Assembly: GCF_000002235.5 (NCBI RefSeq)
Contig: NW_022145611.1
Location: forward strand, 682,001-746,000
Direction of reading: 5' to 3'
DNA from: Strongylocentrotus purpuratus
Lineage: Eukaryota > Echinodermata > Echinoidea > Camarodonta > Strongylocentrotidae
DNA length: 64,000 bases
In this document: piece by piece, positions 1-10,330 of the stretch
Layout: each line of letters begins with the position of its first letter
How positions within the stretch are numbered: the stretch's first letter is position 1
Translations under genes and position numbers: made by a program
The notes under the pieces: model-generated
What the model saw: the letters and a program-made list of their open reading frames with translations, nothing else
Told to the model about the DNA's origin: nothing
Databases searched by the model: none

Positions 1-2554
1 GACTGATGGTATAGGGTAATATTTTAGCATGTTTACCTCTCTTTAAAAAAGTGATACGAGAAGGAAAACTGTTATTTATTCAGATATTACAAGAAAAATG
101 GCACAATAATCGGTACTGCATTGGATTTTATATGAAATACTAAGTACAGTAGATCCTATTTAACACATTCAGGTATTTTCTTGTGGTAAATCAAACTCTT
201 GAAAGATTCATGTTTAATGATGACTTACTTGCAAGCTTCTTGATTGTCACCGCGATTTCAGCATCTCTCAGACCAGTGAACCCTTGAGGGCTTCCAAATC
301 CTCGATTTAATCTCCGAGATGCCATCTCTTGTTTAATAAAAGTGCTCTCTAGATATTGGTTAGGTGTTTGGGCATAGGTTCAATGATGTGCAGCTATCAG
401 ACAAAATAATAGCTGAGACTCCCATGATGATTATTGCACTTGCTGAAAGAACAAATATATGATAGATAATTAGATCTCAATCTCAACTACACATAGAACA
501 CACAACACATGTGGGCTTGCTCTATATACATCACAACCCTGAAGCCATGGGAAATTATCATACCATGAAAGGTTAATGATAATGTCATTTTTTCTGGTAT
601 TTTGGATACCATAATAGCAATGTGCAATTGTTAAGTATTTTATCCATTCAAGGAAGTTCAAAGATTATCATCTTTCAAAAGTTTCAAGCATGATCTACAT
701 AATACCCCCTACGAAATTACATTGTCTTTAAAGAACTTTCAAATGCTGATTTTGTACATTGAATGTCATGGACCTTATTGACTTTGTTTAATTTTATTGT
801 TGATTTTTTTTCTTCTATGCAGTGTATTAAAAAAAATTGTTGGGTGACTATCGCCCAACAGAAGGGGACCTACAGTATGAGCCAACTTTTGGACAGTAAC
901 ATAGCTTGGTTAATATTTCACCTAATTATGACTAATTTTTACTAAAAATTTAGTTTTAAAAAATCAATTATTAGCTACAGGCTGGTTGGACACATCATTA
1001 TCATCATGTTGGACAATTTCTAATCTTACAAGACATTTCTTACAGTGTGGGATACGGGAGCCTCATATTTATTATAAATTATCATGTATACATGCTTCCA
1101 GCTACACTGTACTACCCACCCCAATCCCTATTCCAAACCATCATCCCTTTTCACCAATGAATTCCCTCCCCAGCTCAACCTTCTCTTAAAACATAAAATT
1201 GCTCACATTATTAGACAACCCAGCAGTACCAATCACTGACATTTACAGTACTTGTGTTCAGAAAGTACATTCAAAATATAGTTCATTGATATAGTCACTT
1301 CATATTATGGACTATGGACTACATTAATCTGAAAAACGTCTGTTTAAACTAAAGTGTAAGTTATTCATAGTATGTTACAGTCAAGAAAAGGACTAAACAT
1401 GCCCCATGTACAACGTCAACGATCATAATGGCGTGCCAACAAGCATGGGCAGTAGGGGATTCGGGGGTATTATCTCCTATACAATAGAAGAAACAATCAA
1501 TAAGACAACTAATCCTCTTTGGCAGTCAATAACAAGATCCATTTATTTATCACATTGCTTCCATAGTACCTTCCTGTAATGGATTTTGCATTGCAGGGCT
1601 TGTTATCACTTTAAGCAAGGAGATTTAAGAGCTGGAGACCCAACTGGCAACAAATTATTCCAAGCAGCTGCCGTTTTCTAAGGTTGCACAATAGAATCTA
1701 CAGATGTGTGGTTACCTTTGATGTCCGAGGTTCGAAGCTGCCAATATAATTGGAAAGCTTGAGAAGTTATTTTTTTCACAAAGAAATATCCTTAATATTT
1801 CACTTCTTATTTGAACTAACAAGGAAAAATCTAACAGATGATAAAATATCAATGCAAAAGCCTAGTTGTGTCAAGAAATTTGCTTACATTGTATGATAGC
1901 AGTTGTAATTTGTGAAAAATAGTAACATTTTACAATCCTCAAACCTGCAATTTGATAATTTTCTGATTACTTCCGGCTCACGAAAATAAAAAGTGAATTT
2001 ACTCATGTACTGCCCAGTCAAGTAATTTTGATTATTTCAGGAAATTTTGCTCTATTTCCTTTTGCTTGCCTCCTGTAAAAGTTTTCAGCACTGTGTACTG
2101 CTTGTATAGTACGGGGCTAAGCAAAGTACGAGGTTAAGCAAAACAAGTGTGAAAAGAGTAAAAGTTAACCTCCTCATATGGAAAAAACAAATGTAATTTT
2201 CATAACAGAATTCTCCATTAATAATGAGAGCATTATAAATATAAGATATATTATTTTTATATGACAATCATCAACCTTCTCCACATGGAGCATTCTAATA
2301 AAAATTCAAATGTAATTGTAATACAGTAAAAATATACATCATACAAGCATAGACAAGTATTTAGAAATAGAAAGACTAATTGAGGGATCGAGACAAGAAT
2401 GGTCTATATATTGATATATTATGGGCAGTTAATTGGTTTTCACATTAAACAAATTCTTTAGTAAGTTTCAATAAGATATACTGTTTCATGGAAACAAAAA
2501 CACAAGGACTTTTCTGGCTAGACAGATGGTTTTTCTATTTTTAGAGGTGGAGAT

Positions 2555-2589
2555 TACAGCAGATTTAAATATTGGTCAAATCTGCTGTA
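2555..2589. repeat. Perfect 12-bp inverted repeat (hairpin)
   Basis: The left arm TACAGCAGATTT (2555-2566) is the exact reverse complement of the right arm at 2578-2589, with an 11-nt spacer. A weaker inverted repeat (GTCATT/AATGAC) follows at about 2608-2630. It may be the remnant of a small inverted-repeat element or chance. No function is assigned. Confidence 0.6.
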
Positions 2590-3011
2590 GAATTTAATAC
2601 CAAACGGTCATTAGATTTTAAAAATGACATTGGTCAACCTTATATACATGGAATATGGAGATGGTTAGCAAATGTCATTTTCAATAAATAATTCCCATAT
2701 CAGACAGTTATTTCTGTTTATCTTGCACTTTGACCTACCCACTTGTCGGGCTGTCTTTGGCAGTTGCACTGTCAGTTCAGGGTCATAAGATTCACGTCAT
2801 AATACATGTAAGATAACAACAATTGGGTCAAATGAGATGGAGATATAAAATCAATCACTTAGCTTACCACAATATTAGAGTTCGTTTGTCTCTATACGTC
2901 CACGACTATTTGATACATTCCTCAATATATAAATCCAAAGGGCGAAGTTATGAATATCCGACCGCTTAAAATTACAAGAACATTTGCAAATTTCGCGATT
3001 TTAACGAGTCG

Positions 3012-3031
3012 CATCTCATCTCATCTCATCT
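3012..3031. repeat. (CATCT)4 microsatellite
   Basis: Four exact tandem CATCT pentamers. Confidence 0.85.
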
Positions 3032-3464
3032 TCTACTCCTTTACTAGCAGTCGGTATACTCGTGTATGCAGTGTATCCCCGTAAATGCACCTGCTGTGTG
3101 TGGGGCAGTGTGGCGTGCGCCGACTCTCCATGCAGCTCAGCTGGAGAACGAGACAAGGAGCCAACACAATCGATTTCTAACTGATGACTATTTTGAAGTT
3201 CGCACGGTGTGCGATGAGCAAGAGATGGAGCTATTCTACAATGAATAGACACAAACACCAATTCGCTGTTTTTTGCGATTCAGTTCAATGTGTCCTGTGT
3301 CACGATCGCAGAGACTTCCGAAAAATTAAATTAACAATTCCAATAGCCTTGCCTATCAAGGTTTGAAATGTGAAAACGACGTATAATATAATGCAGACAT
3401 AATTTTTATTCCAGTCACTGCACCCTATTTAGAAGAAAAAAAATGTTTCATGTCACCCATGGGT

Positions 3465-3560
3465 GTCGATCCCGGGGGGATGGGGGGATATATCCCCCCC
3501 CCCCAATATTTCAGGTGGGGGGGATGGCCTGTACAATCATCCCCCCCCCCCAATAATTCA
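3465..3560. repeat. G/C-homopolymer palindromic element
   Basis: Alternating G and C runs form self-complementary segments, including the exact 18-bp palindrome GGGGGGATATATCCCCCC at 3482-3499 inside a longer G-run/C-run pair, then a second G run and C run to about 3552. It resembles the ends of dispersed G-tract repeats found elsewhere in the window (4977, 5326, 6736, 6995). The family was not identified. Very long G or C runs are also sites of sequencing error. Confidence 0.55.
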
Positions 3561-3632
3561 CCATCACAACAAAAAAAATCAATGATGAGAGCCCGATGAG
3601 AGTACATGTAATAGTTATTATACTCGTCTTTT

Positions 3633-3890
3633 GTCTTCTTTCTCTAATAATTCAATGAAACATCAAAGCTTCTGCGCTTCGCGCGGAGGAAGGGGAACTT
3701 GATTCAAACAAGGATTAATAGTCGAGAACGGTACAACGAATCGTCTTCTTTCTCTCATAATTTAATGAAACGTCAGAGCTTCCGCGCTTCGCGCAGGAGG
3801 GGGGGGGGACTGAATTCAGACAAGGATTAAGAATCGAGAATGGTACAACGAATCGTCTTCTTTCTTTAATAATTTAATGAATTGTCAGAG
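3633..3890. repeat. Tandem repeat of ~111 bp, 2.3 copies
   Basis: Copies begin with GTCTTCTTTCT at 3633, 3743 and 3855, giving spacings of 110 and 112 bp. Each full copy contains the palindromic core GCGCTTCGCGC, a purine/G run of variable length, an AACAAGGATTAA-like or GACAAGGATTAA-like stretch and GGTACAACGAATC. The third copy breaks off near 3890. The copies differ by scattered substitutions and G-run length, so this is an old local duplication. Confidence 0.8.
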
Positions 3891-3956
3891 CTCACTACCA
3901 CCCCCTAAAATAAAATCCTGGTAATTACGCGCTTGAATAACCCAGGTAGCAAGCTC

Positions 3957-3971
3957 ATGTGGGCCCCACAT
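3957..3971. repeat. Short palindrome ATGTGGGCCCCACAT
   Basis: Two 7-bp complementary arms surround a single central base. It stands alone between repeat families. No function is inferred. Confidence 0.5.
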
Positions 3972-4204
3972 GGGTCCCATATTCTCTGAAATGTTATCTT
4001 TATTGAGGGTGACTTGAAAAAGTTAATAACTTGGAAGGGAGGGGTGCAACCTGCCACACGCTTTTACCTCTTGGTTGCTTTGATCCATTGCCGAAAATAT
4101 TTTGGCCCCTTTCATCCCCCCCAACCACGGATACAAATCGACACCCCTGATGTCACCCCAAATCCCAAAATACGTTCAGCACATAATTTTTACTTGTACA
4201 TCAC

Positions 4205-4605
4205 TCTGAAACTCGTCAAGTATCATATTTGTTTCTATTTTTTGCGAGCGAGCGAGGCACGACCCCCCCCCCCCCAGAAAGGGCATCTAACTTTATGTTT
4301 GAAAAATATTTTGTAATCAACAAACTAAAGAGGATATAAAATAACGTATACGGGCACCCCCCCCCCCCCCCCCCCCGCCAAATTTACATAAATATAAGAA
4401 TTTCGGGCATCTCGTTGCTGAGAATTATCCCGTTAATATTGCGAGCGAGTGAAGCGAATAAGCAGTAACATTTTAATTTGATGTAAAACTTATTACATAC
4501 ATATTCGATTGGACACTTCGTTGTCAAAATATGGAGCTTTTCCGGCATTTCGCTTCCTGAATTATCATCTTGTTTCTAAATAATGTGAGCGAGGGAGGAA
4601 GAAAT
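4205..4605. repeat. Diverged tandem repeats with GCGAGCGAG cores
   Basis: Three diverged copies share a CGGGCATCTCG-like segment (clear in the second and third) and end in a GCGAGCGAGCGAGG-like core. The cores lie at about 4244, 4441 and 4584. Two C homopolymers interrupt the first copy: 13 C at 4263-4275 and 20 C at 4357-4376. The core is the reverse complement of the CTCGCTCGC core of the repeats at 7330-8035, so the two blocks may be related and in opposite orientation. Confidence 0.55.
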
Positions 4606-4976
4606 ACACTTTTTATCTTTAAAATGCTTCTTCCTCATGAAATTACCTACTCTCTAGCAGTTTTTGATATTTGGTGTTACACGAAGTCGACTACTAATGA
4701 GAATAATAACATATCAATACTTTATTCGTTATTACAAGTTATAACATAATTATTGATTAATATAACATTGATTTCGCATTAACATTCTTCTACGATCATC
4801 TTCGAACAGATTTCAAATCTCCATCATAACTGATCTTGATTGTTAAACTCCTTAGTGAAGAAGTGCGGGTAACACCCACGTAGGGACTTGTTTAGCATGG
4901 AAGATGAAAAATGACGACACTACTGCCATTTTACAGATTCATAAGGAGTATTGATTTTTTTTCATAAAAAATTTGA
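4606..4976. other. AT-rich spacer without recognised features
   Basis: No open frame of useful length, no tandem structure and no RNA motif was seen. Confidence 0.5.
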
Positions 4977-5022
4977 GGGGGGGGGGTTAACCCCAAAAAC
5001 ACCATCTCTGCGTACGCGCCTG
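4977..5022 (-). repeat. G-tract element end with CGTACGC motif (inverted)
   Basis: A 10-nt G run, then GGTTAACC and CGTACGC at 5011-5017. Read on the minus strand, the order is CGTACGC, spacer, then a homopolymer. That is the same order of parts seen on the plus strand at 5302-5340 and 6981-7005. Confidence 0.5.
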
Positions 5023-5301
5023 ACCCTACGTGGGACGTCATAGATAAAATTATTTACCTCTCTTTAGTATATTGAATAAATCTAGTCATGTGATTGGTCG
5101 AAATTGGAGTCGTGATATTAGCTTTGCCCGCCTACCGGCCGATAGTTTTCTTTCTTCAAAGATGCCCGTTGCCTCGGGTAACGGGCCGCATACAATTTTG
5201 TTTTCTTAAATCCCCACTGGTTTACGTGTAAACAAATTCTTTGTGTGAGCGCGGATAACAAGCTGCTTTTGCCTATGATTCCCGAATGATCGCTACACCC
5301 A
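5023..5301. other. Spacer between G-tract elements, no gene seen
   Basis: Mixed-composition sequence without a convincing open frame or repeat structure. The segment around 5160-5190 is relatively GC-rich, with a CCCGTTGCC...GGTAACGGG pairing. Confidence 0.45.
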
Positions 5302-5340
5302 GTGGCGTACGCAGGATTTTTTCAAGGGGGGGGGGGGGGG
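5302..5340 (+). repeat. G-tract element end with CGTACGC motif
   Basis: GTGGCGTACGCAGG is followed by a T run and a 15-nt G homopolymer (5326-5340). It sits directly before the first minisatellite block. A similar sequence, CACTGGAGTACC followed by a G run, sits directly after that block at 6721-6745, so the block may lie inside or between copies of a dispersed element. Confidence 0.5.
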
Positions 5341-5386
5341 TTAACATTTTGAAATCGAGCCAAAAAATTCGCAACGACTCAGCCAG

Positions 5387-6720
5387 CCTACCTGTTCTTC
5401 CATTCTACATCTACTCTCATCCTACATCCACACCACTCCCCACCCTACCCGTTCTTCAAGCCTACCTCTAATACCATCTTTTGTCTACTACCACCCGACC
5501 TATTTTTTCCAACATCTACTACCATCCTATGTCCACCCCCACTCTACCCCCACCCTACCCGTTCTACCTCCCTACGTCTACTACCACCCTTTCTGTTCTT
5601 CCAATCTACCTCTACTACCATCCTATATCCATCCCACCTCCACCCTACCCATTCTTCTATCCTACCTCTACTACCACCCTACCTGTTCTTCCATTCTACC
5701 TCTAATACCATCCTACGTCCACCCCCACCGTACCCATTCTACCATGATACCTCTACTACCATCCTACGTCCACCCTCACTCTACCCCCACCCTACCTGTT
5801 CTTCCATTCTACTCTAATACCATCCTTCCTCTACTTCCATCCTACATCTACCCCACTCTCCCTGTTCTTCCATTTTACCTCTACTACCATCCTACGTCCA
5901 CCCCCACTCTACCCATTCTACCATGATACCTCTACTACCATCATTCGTCAACCCCCACTCTAACCCACCATACCCGTTCTTCCACTCTACCTATACTACC
6001 ATCCTACCTCTACTACCATCCTACATCCATACTACCCCCACCCTACCTGTTCTTCAAGCCTACCTCTACTACCATTTTTCGTCTACTAGCACCCGACCTA
6101 TTTTTTCCAACATCTACTACCATCCTACGTCCACCCCCACTCTACCCATTCTACCATGATACCTCTACTACCATCATTCGTCAACCCCCACTCTAACCCA
6201 CCATACCCGTTCTTCCACTCTACCTATACTACCATCCTACCTCTACTACCATCCTACATCCATACTACCCCCACCCTACCTGTTCTTCAAGCCTACCTCT
6301 ACTACCATTTTTCGTCTACTAGCACCCGACCTATTTTTTCCAACATCTACTACCATCCTACGTCCACCCCCACTCTACCCCCACCCTATCCGTTCTACCT
6401 CCCTACGTCTATTACCACCCTTTCTGTTCTTCCATTCTACCTCTACTACCATCCTACATCCACCCCACCCCACCATTCTTCCATCCTAACTCTACTACCA
6501 CTCTACCTCTACTACCACCATACCTGTTCTTCCATTCTACCTCTACTACCTCTACTACCATCCTACATCCACCCCACCCCCACCCTACCTTTTCTTCCAT
6601 TTTGCCATCCTTCCTCTACTACCATCCTACGTCCATCCCCACTCTACCCCCACCCTATCCCTTCTTCCATTCTACCTCTACTATCCTACCTCTAAATACC
6701 ATCCAACGTCCACCCTCACC
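5387..6720. repeat. Pyrimidine-rich minisatellite, block A
   Basis: The block is built of short variable units rich in CTACTACCATCCTAC, CACCCCCACTCTACC and GTTCTTCCATTCTACC, with almost no G on the plus strand. Units recur irregularly, so there is no single clean period. Several frames stay open because the composition lacks stop codons, giving Tyr/Pro/Leu/Ser/Thr-rich conceptual peptides that I do not regard as genes. It contains a recent exact duplication (see 5923-6376) and belongs to the same family as block B at 8120-10022. Confidence 0.9.
5923..6376. repeat. 233-bp exact tandem duplication inside block A
   Basis: The segment starting at 5923 repeats from 6156 with a spacing of 233 bp. 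The conceptual peptides of the two copies are identical over 70 or more residues, and the copies diverge only near 6375. The identity points to a recent unequal exchange or slippage event within the minisatellite. Confidence 0.85.
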
Positions 6721-6777
6721 CACTGGAGTACCTATGGGGGGGGGGCAGGGGGGCAGAGTGCCCCCCTGACTGGCTCC
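6721..6777. repeat. G-tract element with GGGGGGCA/TGCCCCCC hairpin
   Basis: A 10-nt G run at 6736-6745 is followed by a perfect 8-bp hairpin (6748-6755 paired with 6759-6766, loop GAG). It forms the right boundary of minisatellite block A and leads into a pure purine tract. Confidence 0.6.
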
Positions 6778-6943
6778 AGGGGAAAAAAAGAAAAAGGGGA
6801 AAGAAAAGAAAAGAAAGGAAAGGAAAGAAGAAAAAAAAGGAAAAGGGAAGAAAAAAGGAAAGAAAGAGAAAAAAGGAAAAAAGGGAAAGAAAAAAGGAAG
6901 AAGAAGAGAAAAGGAAGAAAAAGGGAAAAGAAAAGAAAAGGAA
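6778..6943. repeat. 166-nt uninterrupted purine tract
   Basis: Every base from 6778 to 6943 on the plus strand is A or G, arranged as irregular runs of A with G interruptions. Such tracts can adopt triplex (H-DNA) structures when mirror-symmetric. The minus-strand frame that stays open here (Phe/Ser/Leu-rich) is a composition artefact. Confidence 0.9.
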
Positions 6944-6980
6944 TAAAAATGGGGAAATTAAAAAAAAAAAAAAGACCATG

Positions 6981-7005
6981 GCCGTACGCACCAAGGGGGG
7001 GGGGG
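6981..7005 (+). repeat. G-tract element end with CGTACGC motif
   Basis: CGTACGCACCAAG is followed by an 11-nt G run at 6995-7005. It has the same order of parts as 5302-5340. Confidence 0.5.
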
Positions 7006-7329
7006 CAGTTGACCCCAGATATTTTGAAAACGTACAGTTTTTTTCCTGAAAATGTAGTGTACGCCTTTAATTACCAAATCCTTCAATTCTACTTTTGAAA
7101 ATGCAAAAGTACCCTCATGACCAGTTCGGTCGCTCGAACTCCCTTCACTCCTTTTGCTTTTGAGATTCTTCGAAAACTTTTAACGCATCTTTCCTCCTCC
7201 CCCACCAGAAAAATATTCCGCATACGGCCCTGAAAAATTAAAACAAATGAAAATAGGAAAATATAAGTGATATAACAAATTCGAAACTCTTAGCTGGCGC
7301 GAACTGCTTGCTAGCCTATTTTGTATTAA
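7006..7329. other. Spacer, no gene seen
   Basis: Moderately AT-rich. It contains a weak inverted pair GCAAAAG (7091 region) and CTTTTGC (7157 region). I see no coding or RNA feature. Confidence 0.45.
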
Positions 7330-8035
7330 ATGTTTTCACTTGCTCGTCCCCCTGAAAAAAGAAAAGGATTTGTATTGCCTAGAATACAATTGTGCCTGCC
7401 CCGACGGGCCCCAACCTGCAACCATGGCAACAATAACACACAATATATGTACCAAATGTTACTAAAAGAGACTAATTCATTTTTCTCGCTCGCTACACTC
7501 GCTCGCGAATAAAATGAATAGACATTGCTTTGGAAACAATTGTGCCCACCCTTGACCTGCAACAATATCATTAAAAATGGGAGAGTTTTTTCGCCCTCTC
7601 GCCAAAAAGGAATTGAATCGCGTTAAACGCGATTGCGTCCATCCTGACCTGCACCAATAAAAACAAGTTTATTTATTAATTTTTATTAAAAGAGAATTTT
7701 TTTTTTTTGCTTGCTCGCTATGCTCGCTCGCCAAAATGGAATTGACACCGCTAACGTTCCCGCCCCAACCTGCAACAACCAGTTAATAATTATGTACCAA
7801 ACGTTATTCAAAGAAGTTTTGGTGTGCTCGTGCTCGCCAAAACGGAATTAACATCACCTTAGACATGATTGTGTAAGCCCTGCCCTGCAACAAAAAAATC
7901 TGAAATTTATGAACCAATTATCATTACAAAATTTTGCTCGCTCGCTACGCTCGCTCGCCAAAATAGAAATAACAACGCTTTTAATAATCACGTCCCTGAC
8001 ATGGAACAATGAACCCAAGTTTATATACCATATTT
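7330..8035. repeat. Degenerate ~110-120-bp tandem repeat with GCTCGCTCGC cores
   Basis: About six diverged copies. Each has a core like GCTCGCTACGCTCGCTCGCC (clear near 7485, 7712, 7828 and 7936; weak near 7341 and 7590), then AAAA-T-GGAATTGACA-like sequence, then CCTGCAACAA or similar, then an AT-rich stretch. Spacing is roughly 105-120 bp. Copies differ by many substitutions and indels, so this is an old satellite. Read-through frames such as those near 7326-7571 are not credible genes. Confidence 0.7.
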
Positions 8036-8119
8036 TCCCTATAAAAGAGAAGTGATTTGTGTTAATTTTATGAAAACGTTTATTAGTATCAGAAGTAGCT
8101 GTAGACTTTATTGGACAAC

Positions 8120-10022
8120 TTGACTACGTCTACCCTCCACTCGTTTTCCCAGCCTACCTCTACTACCACCCTACCTGTTCTTCCATTCTACCTCTACTAC
8201 CATCCTACATACACCCCACCCCACCCTACCTGTTCTTCCATTTTACCTCTACTACTATCCTACGTCCACCCCCACCCTACGTCTACCCCCATTCTATGCC
8301 TACCCCCACCATACCTGTTCTTCAAGCCTACCTCTACTGCCATAATTCGTCTACTACCACCCGACCTATTTTTTCCAACATTTACTACCATCCTACGTCC
8401 ACCCCACCCCCACCCTACCCATTCTTCCATCCTAACTCTACTACTACCCTACCTGTTCTTCTATTCTACCTCTACTACCATCCTACGTCCACCCCCACCC
8501 TACCCATTCTACCATGATACCTCTACTACCATCCTACGTCCACCCCCCACTCTACCCCCACCCTACCCGTTCTTCCATTCTACTCTACTACCATCCTTCC
8601 TCTACTACCATCCTGCATCTACCCCCACCCTACCCATTCTACCATGATACCTCAACTACCATCCTACGTCCACCCCCACTCTACCCCCACCCTACCCCTT
8701 CTTTCATTTTACCTCTACTACCATCCTACGTCCACCCCATCCTACGTCTAACCCCATTCTATGCTTGCCCCCACCATACCTGTTTTTTTCAAGCCTACCT
8801 CTACAACCATCTTTCGTCTACTACCACCCAACCTATTTTTTCCAATCTCTACTACCATCCTACGTCCACCCCCCACTCTACACCCACCGTACCCCCACCC
8901 TCCCTACGTCTACTACCAGCCTTTCTGTTCTTCCATTCTACCTCTACTACCATCCTACATCCACCCCACCCCCACCCTACCCATTCTTCCATCCTTCCTC
9001 TACTACCACCCTACCTCTACTACCACCCTACCTGTTCTTCCATTCTATCTCTACTACCTCTACTACCATCCTACATCCACCCCACCCCCACCTTACCTGT
9101 TCTACCATGATACCTCTACTACCATCCTACGTCCACCCCCACTCTACCCCCACCACATCCCTTCTTCCATTCTACCTCTACTACCATCCTACCTCTACTA
9201 CCATCCTACGTCCACCCCCCCCCCACTCTACACCCACCGTACCCCCACCCTCCCTACGTCTACTACCAGCCTTTCTGTTCTTCCATTCTACCTCTACTAC
9301 CATCCTACATCCACCCCACCCCCACCCTACCCATTCTTCATTCTTCCTCTATTACCACCCCACCTGTTCTTCCATTCTATCTCTACTACCTCTACTACCA
9401 TCCTACATCCACCCCACCCCACCTTACCTGTTCTACCATGATACCTCTACTACCATCCTACATCCACCCCGACCCCACCCTACCCATTCTTCCATCCTAC
9501 CTCTACTACCATCCTACCTCTACTACCACCATACCTGTTCTTCCATTCTACCTCTACTACCTCTACTACCATTCTACATCCACCCCACCCCACCCTACCT
9601 GTTCTTCCATTTTACCTATACTACCATCCTACGTCCACCCCCACTCTACCCCCACCCTACCCGTTCTACCTGTTCTTCCATTTACCTATACTACCATCCT
9701 ACGTCCACCCCCACTCTACCCCCACCCTACCCGTTCTGCCTCCCTATGTCTACTACCATTCTTCCACCTTGCCTCTTCTTCAATCCTTACTTGTCTAACA
9801 CTCATCTACCTCCTATACGATCATGAACATCCTACCTTTACTACCATCCTACGTCTACTAACACCACCTTACCAGTTCTTCCATCCTACCTTTACTACCA
9901 CCATACCTCTACCACCATCCTACCTACGTCTACTACCACCCACCCGTTCTACCATCCTACCTCGGCCACCATCCTACAGATCATTCCAATCTACCTCTAC
10001 TACCATCCTACCTCTACTAAGA
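8120..10022. repeat. Pyrimidine-rich minisatellite, block B
   Basis: The unit vocabulary matches block A (CTACTACCATCCTACGTCC, CACCCCCACCCTACC, GTTCTTCCATTCTACC), indicating one original locus or family. Internal recent duplications are visible: about 110 bp near 8877 recurs near 9229 (spacing 352 bp), and about 71 bp near 9598 recurs at 9669. Frames of up to 353 codons (8765-9826) are open only because the plus strand is nearly G-free. They overlap one another in different frames, which argues against coding. The block ends at 10022, where a TA-flanked inverted-repeat element begins. Confidence 0.9.
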
Positions 10023-10026
10023 CCTA

Positions 10027-10330
10027 TGGTGGCCCTGAAGGGACATCGCGAATAGACTAAATCGTGAAAAATATGCAATAAAATTCACGATATCGTCAAT
10101 TTTATCGCATATTTTTCACGAAGAAATTCACGAAATTGACGATATCGTGAACTTTATCGTGAACTTTTCACGATGAAATTGACGATATCGTGAATTTTAT
10201 CGTGAAAAGTTCACGATATAAAGTTCACGATATCGTCAATTTTATCATGTACTCTATCGTGTACTCTTTCGTGTACTCTCCTGACGGGCGCTTCGTAAAC
10301 AAAACCAGCCCTAGCTGGGGGAGACAGAGA
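10027..10330 (+). repeat. Left inverted arm with CGATATCG subrepeats
   Basis: This arm is about twice as long as the right one because a short module containing the palindrome CGATATCG (10088, 10140, 10183 and 10228) within TTCACGATATCGT-like sequence has been duplicated in alternating orientation. The right arm has one such palindrome, at 11963-11970. The extra copies make the arm itself strongly self-complementary. Confidence 0.8.

Larger units (their letters stand above)
1..3460. other. AT-rich intergenic or intronic DNA with no recognisable gene
   Basis: This stretch looks single-copy. The open frames are all about 60-80 codons, lie on both strands, have no low-complexity bias and show no domain I recognise. 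I see no convincing exon flanked by splice sites, no tRNA and no long tandem repeat. The only structures noted are a perfect 12-bp hairpin at 2555-2589 and a CATCT microsatellite at 3012-3031. A short or divergent exon cannot be excluded by eye, and transcript alignment would be needed to see one. Confidence 0.6.

Noticed and set aside
470..2267. Short frames in the AT-rich left part
   Set aside because: Each is about 60-67 codons, the length expected by chance in this composition, with no motif.
3066..3248. Possible 5' coding exon
   Set aside because: It is a 60-codon frame with no recognisable domain and an equally long overlapping frame on the opposite strand. Nothing supports a transcript.
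6716..6994. Minus-strand Phe/Ser/Leu-rich frame
   Set aside because: It is the translation of the complement of the pure purine tract.
8765..9826. 353-codon Pro/Tyr/Leu/Ser/Thr-rich frame (and others at 5481-6695 and 8111-10055)
   Set aside because: The minisatellite strand is nearly free of G, so stop codons are rare in all frames. Several frames are open at once and show no domain.
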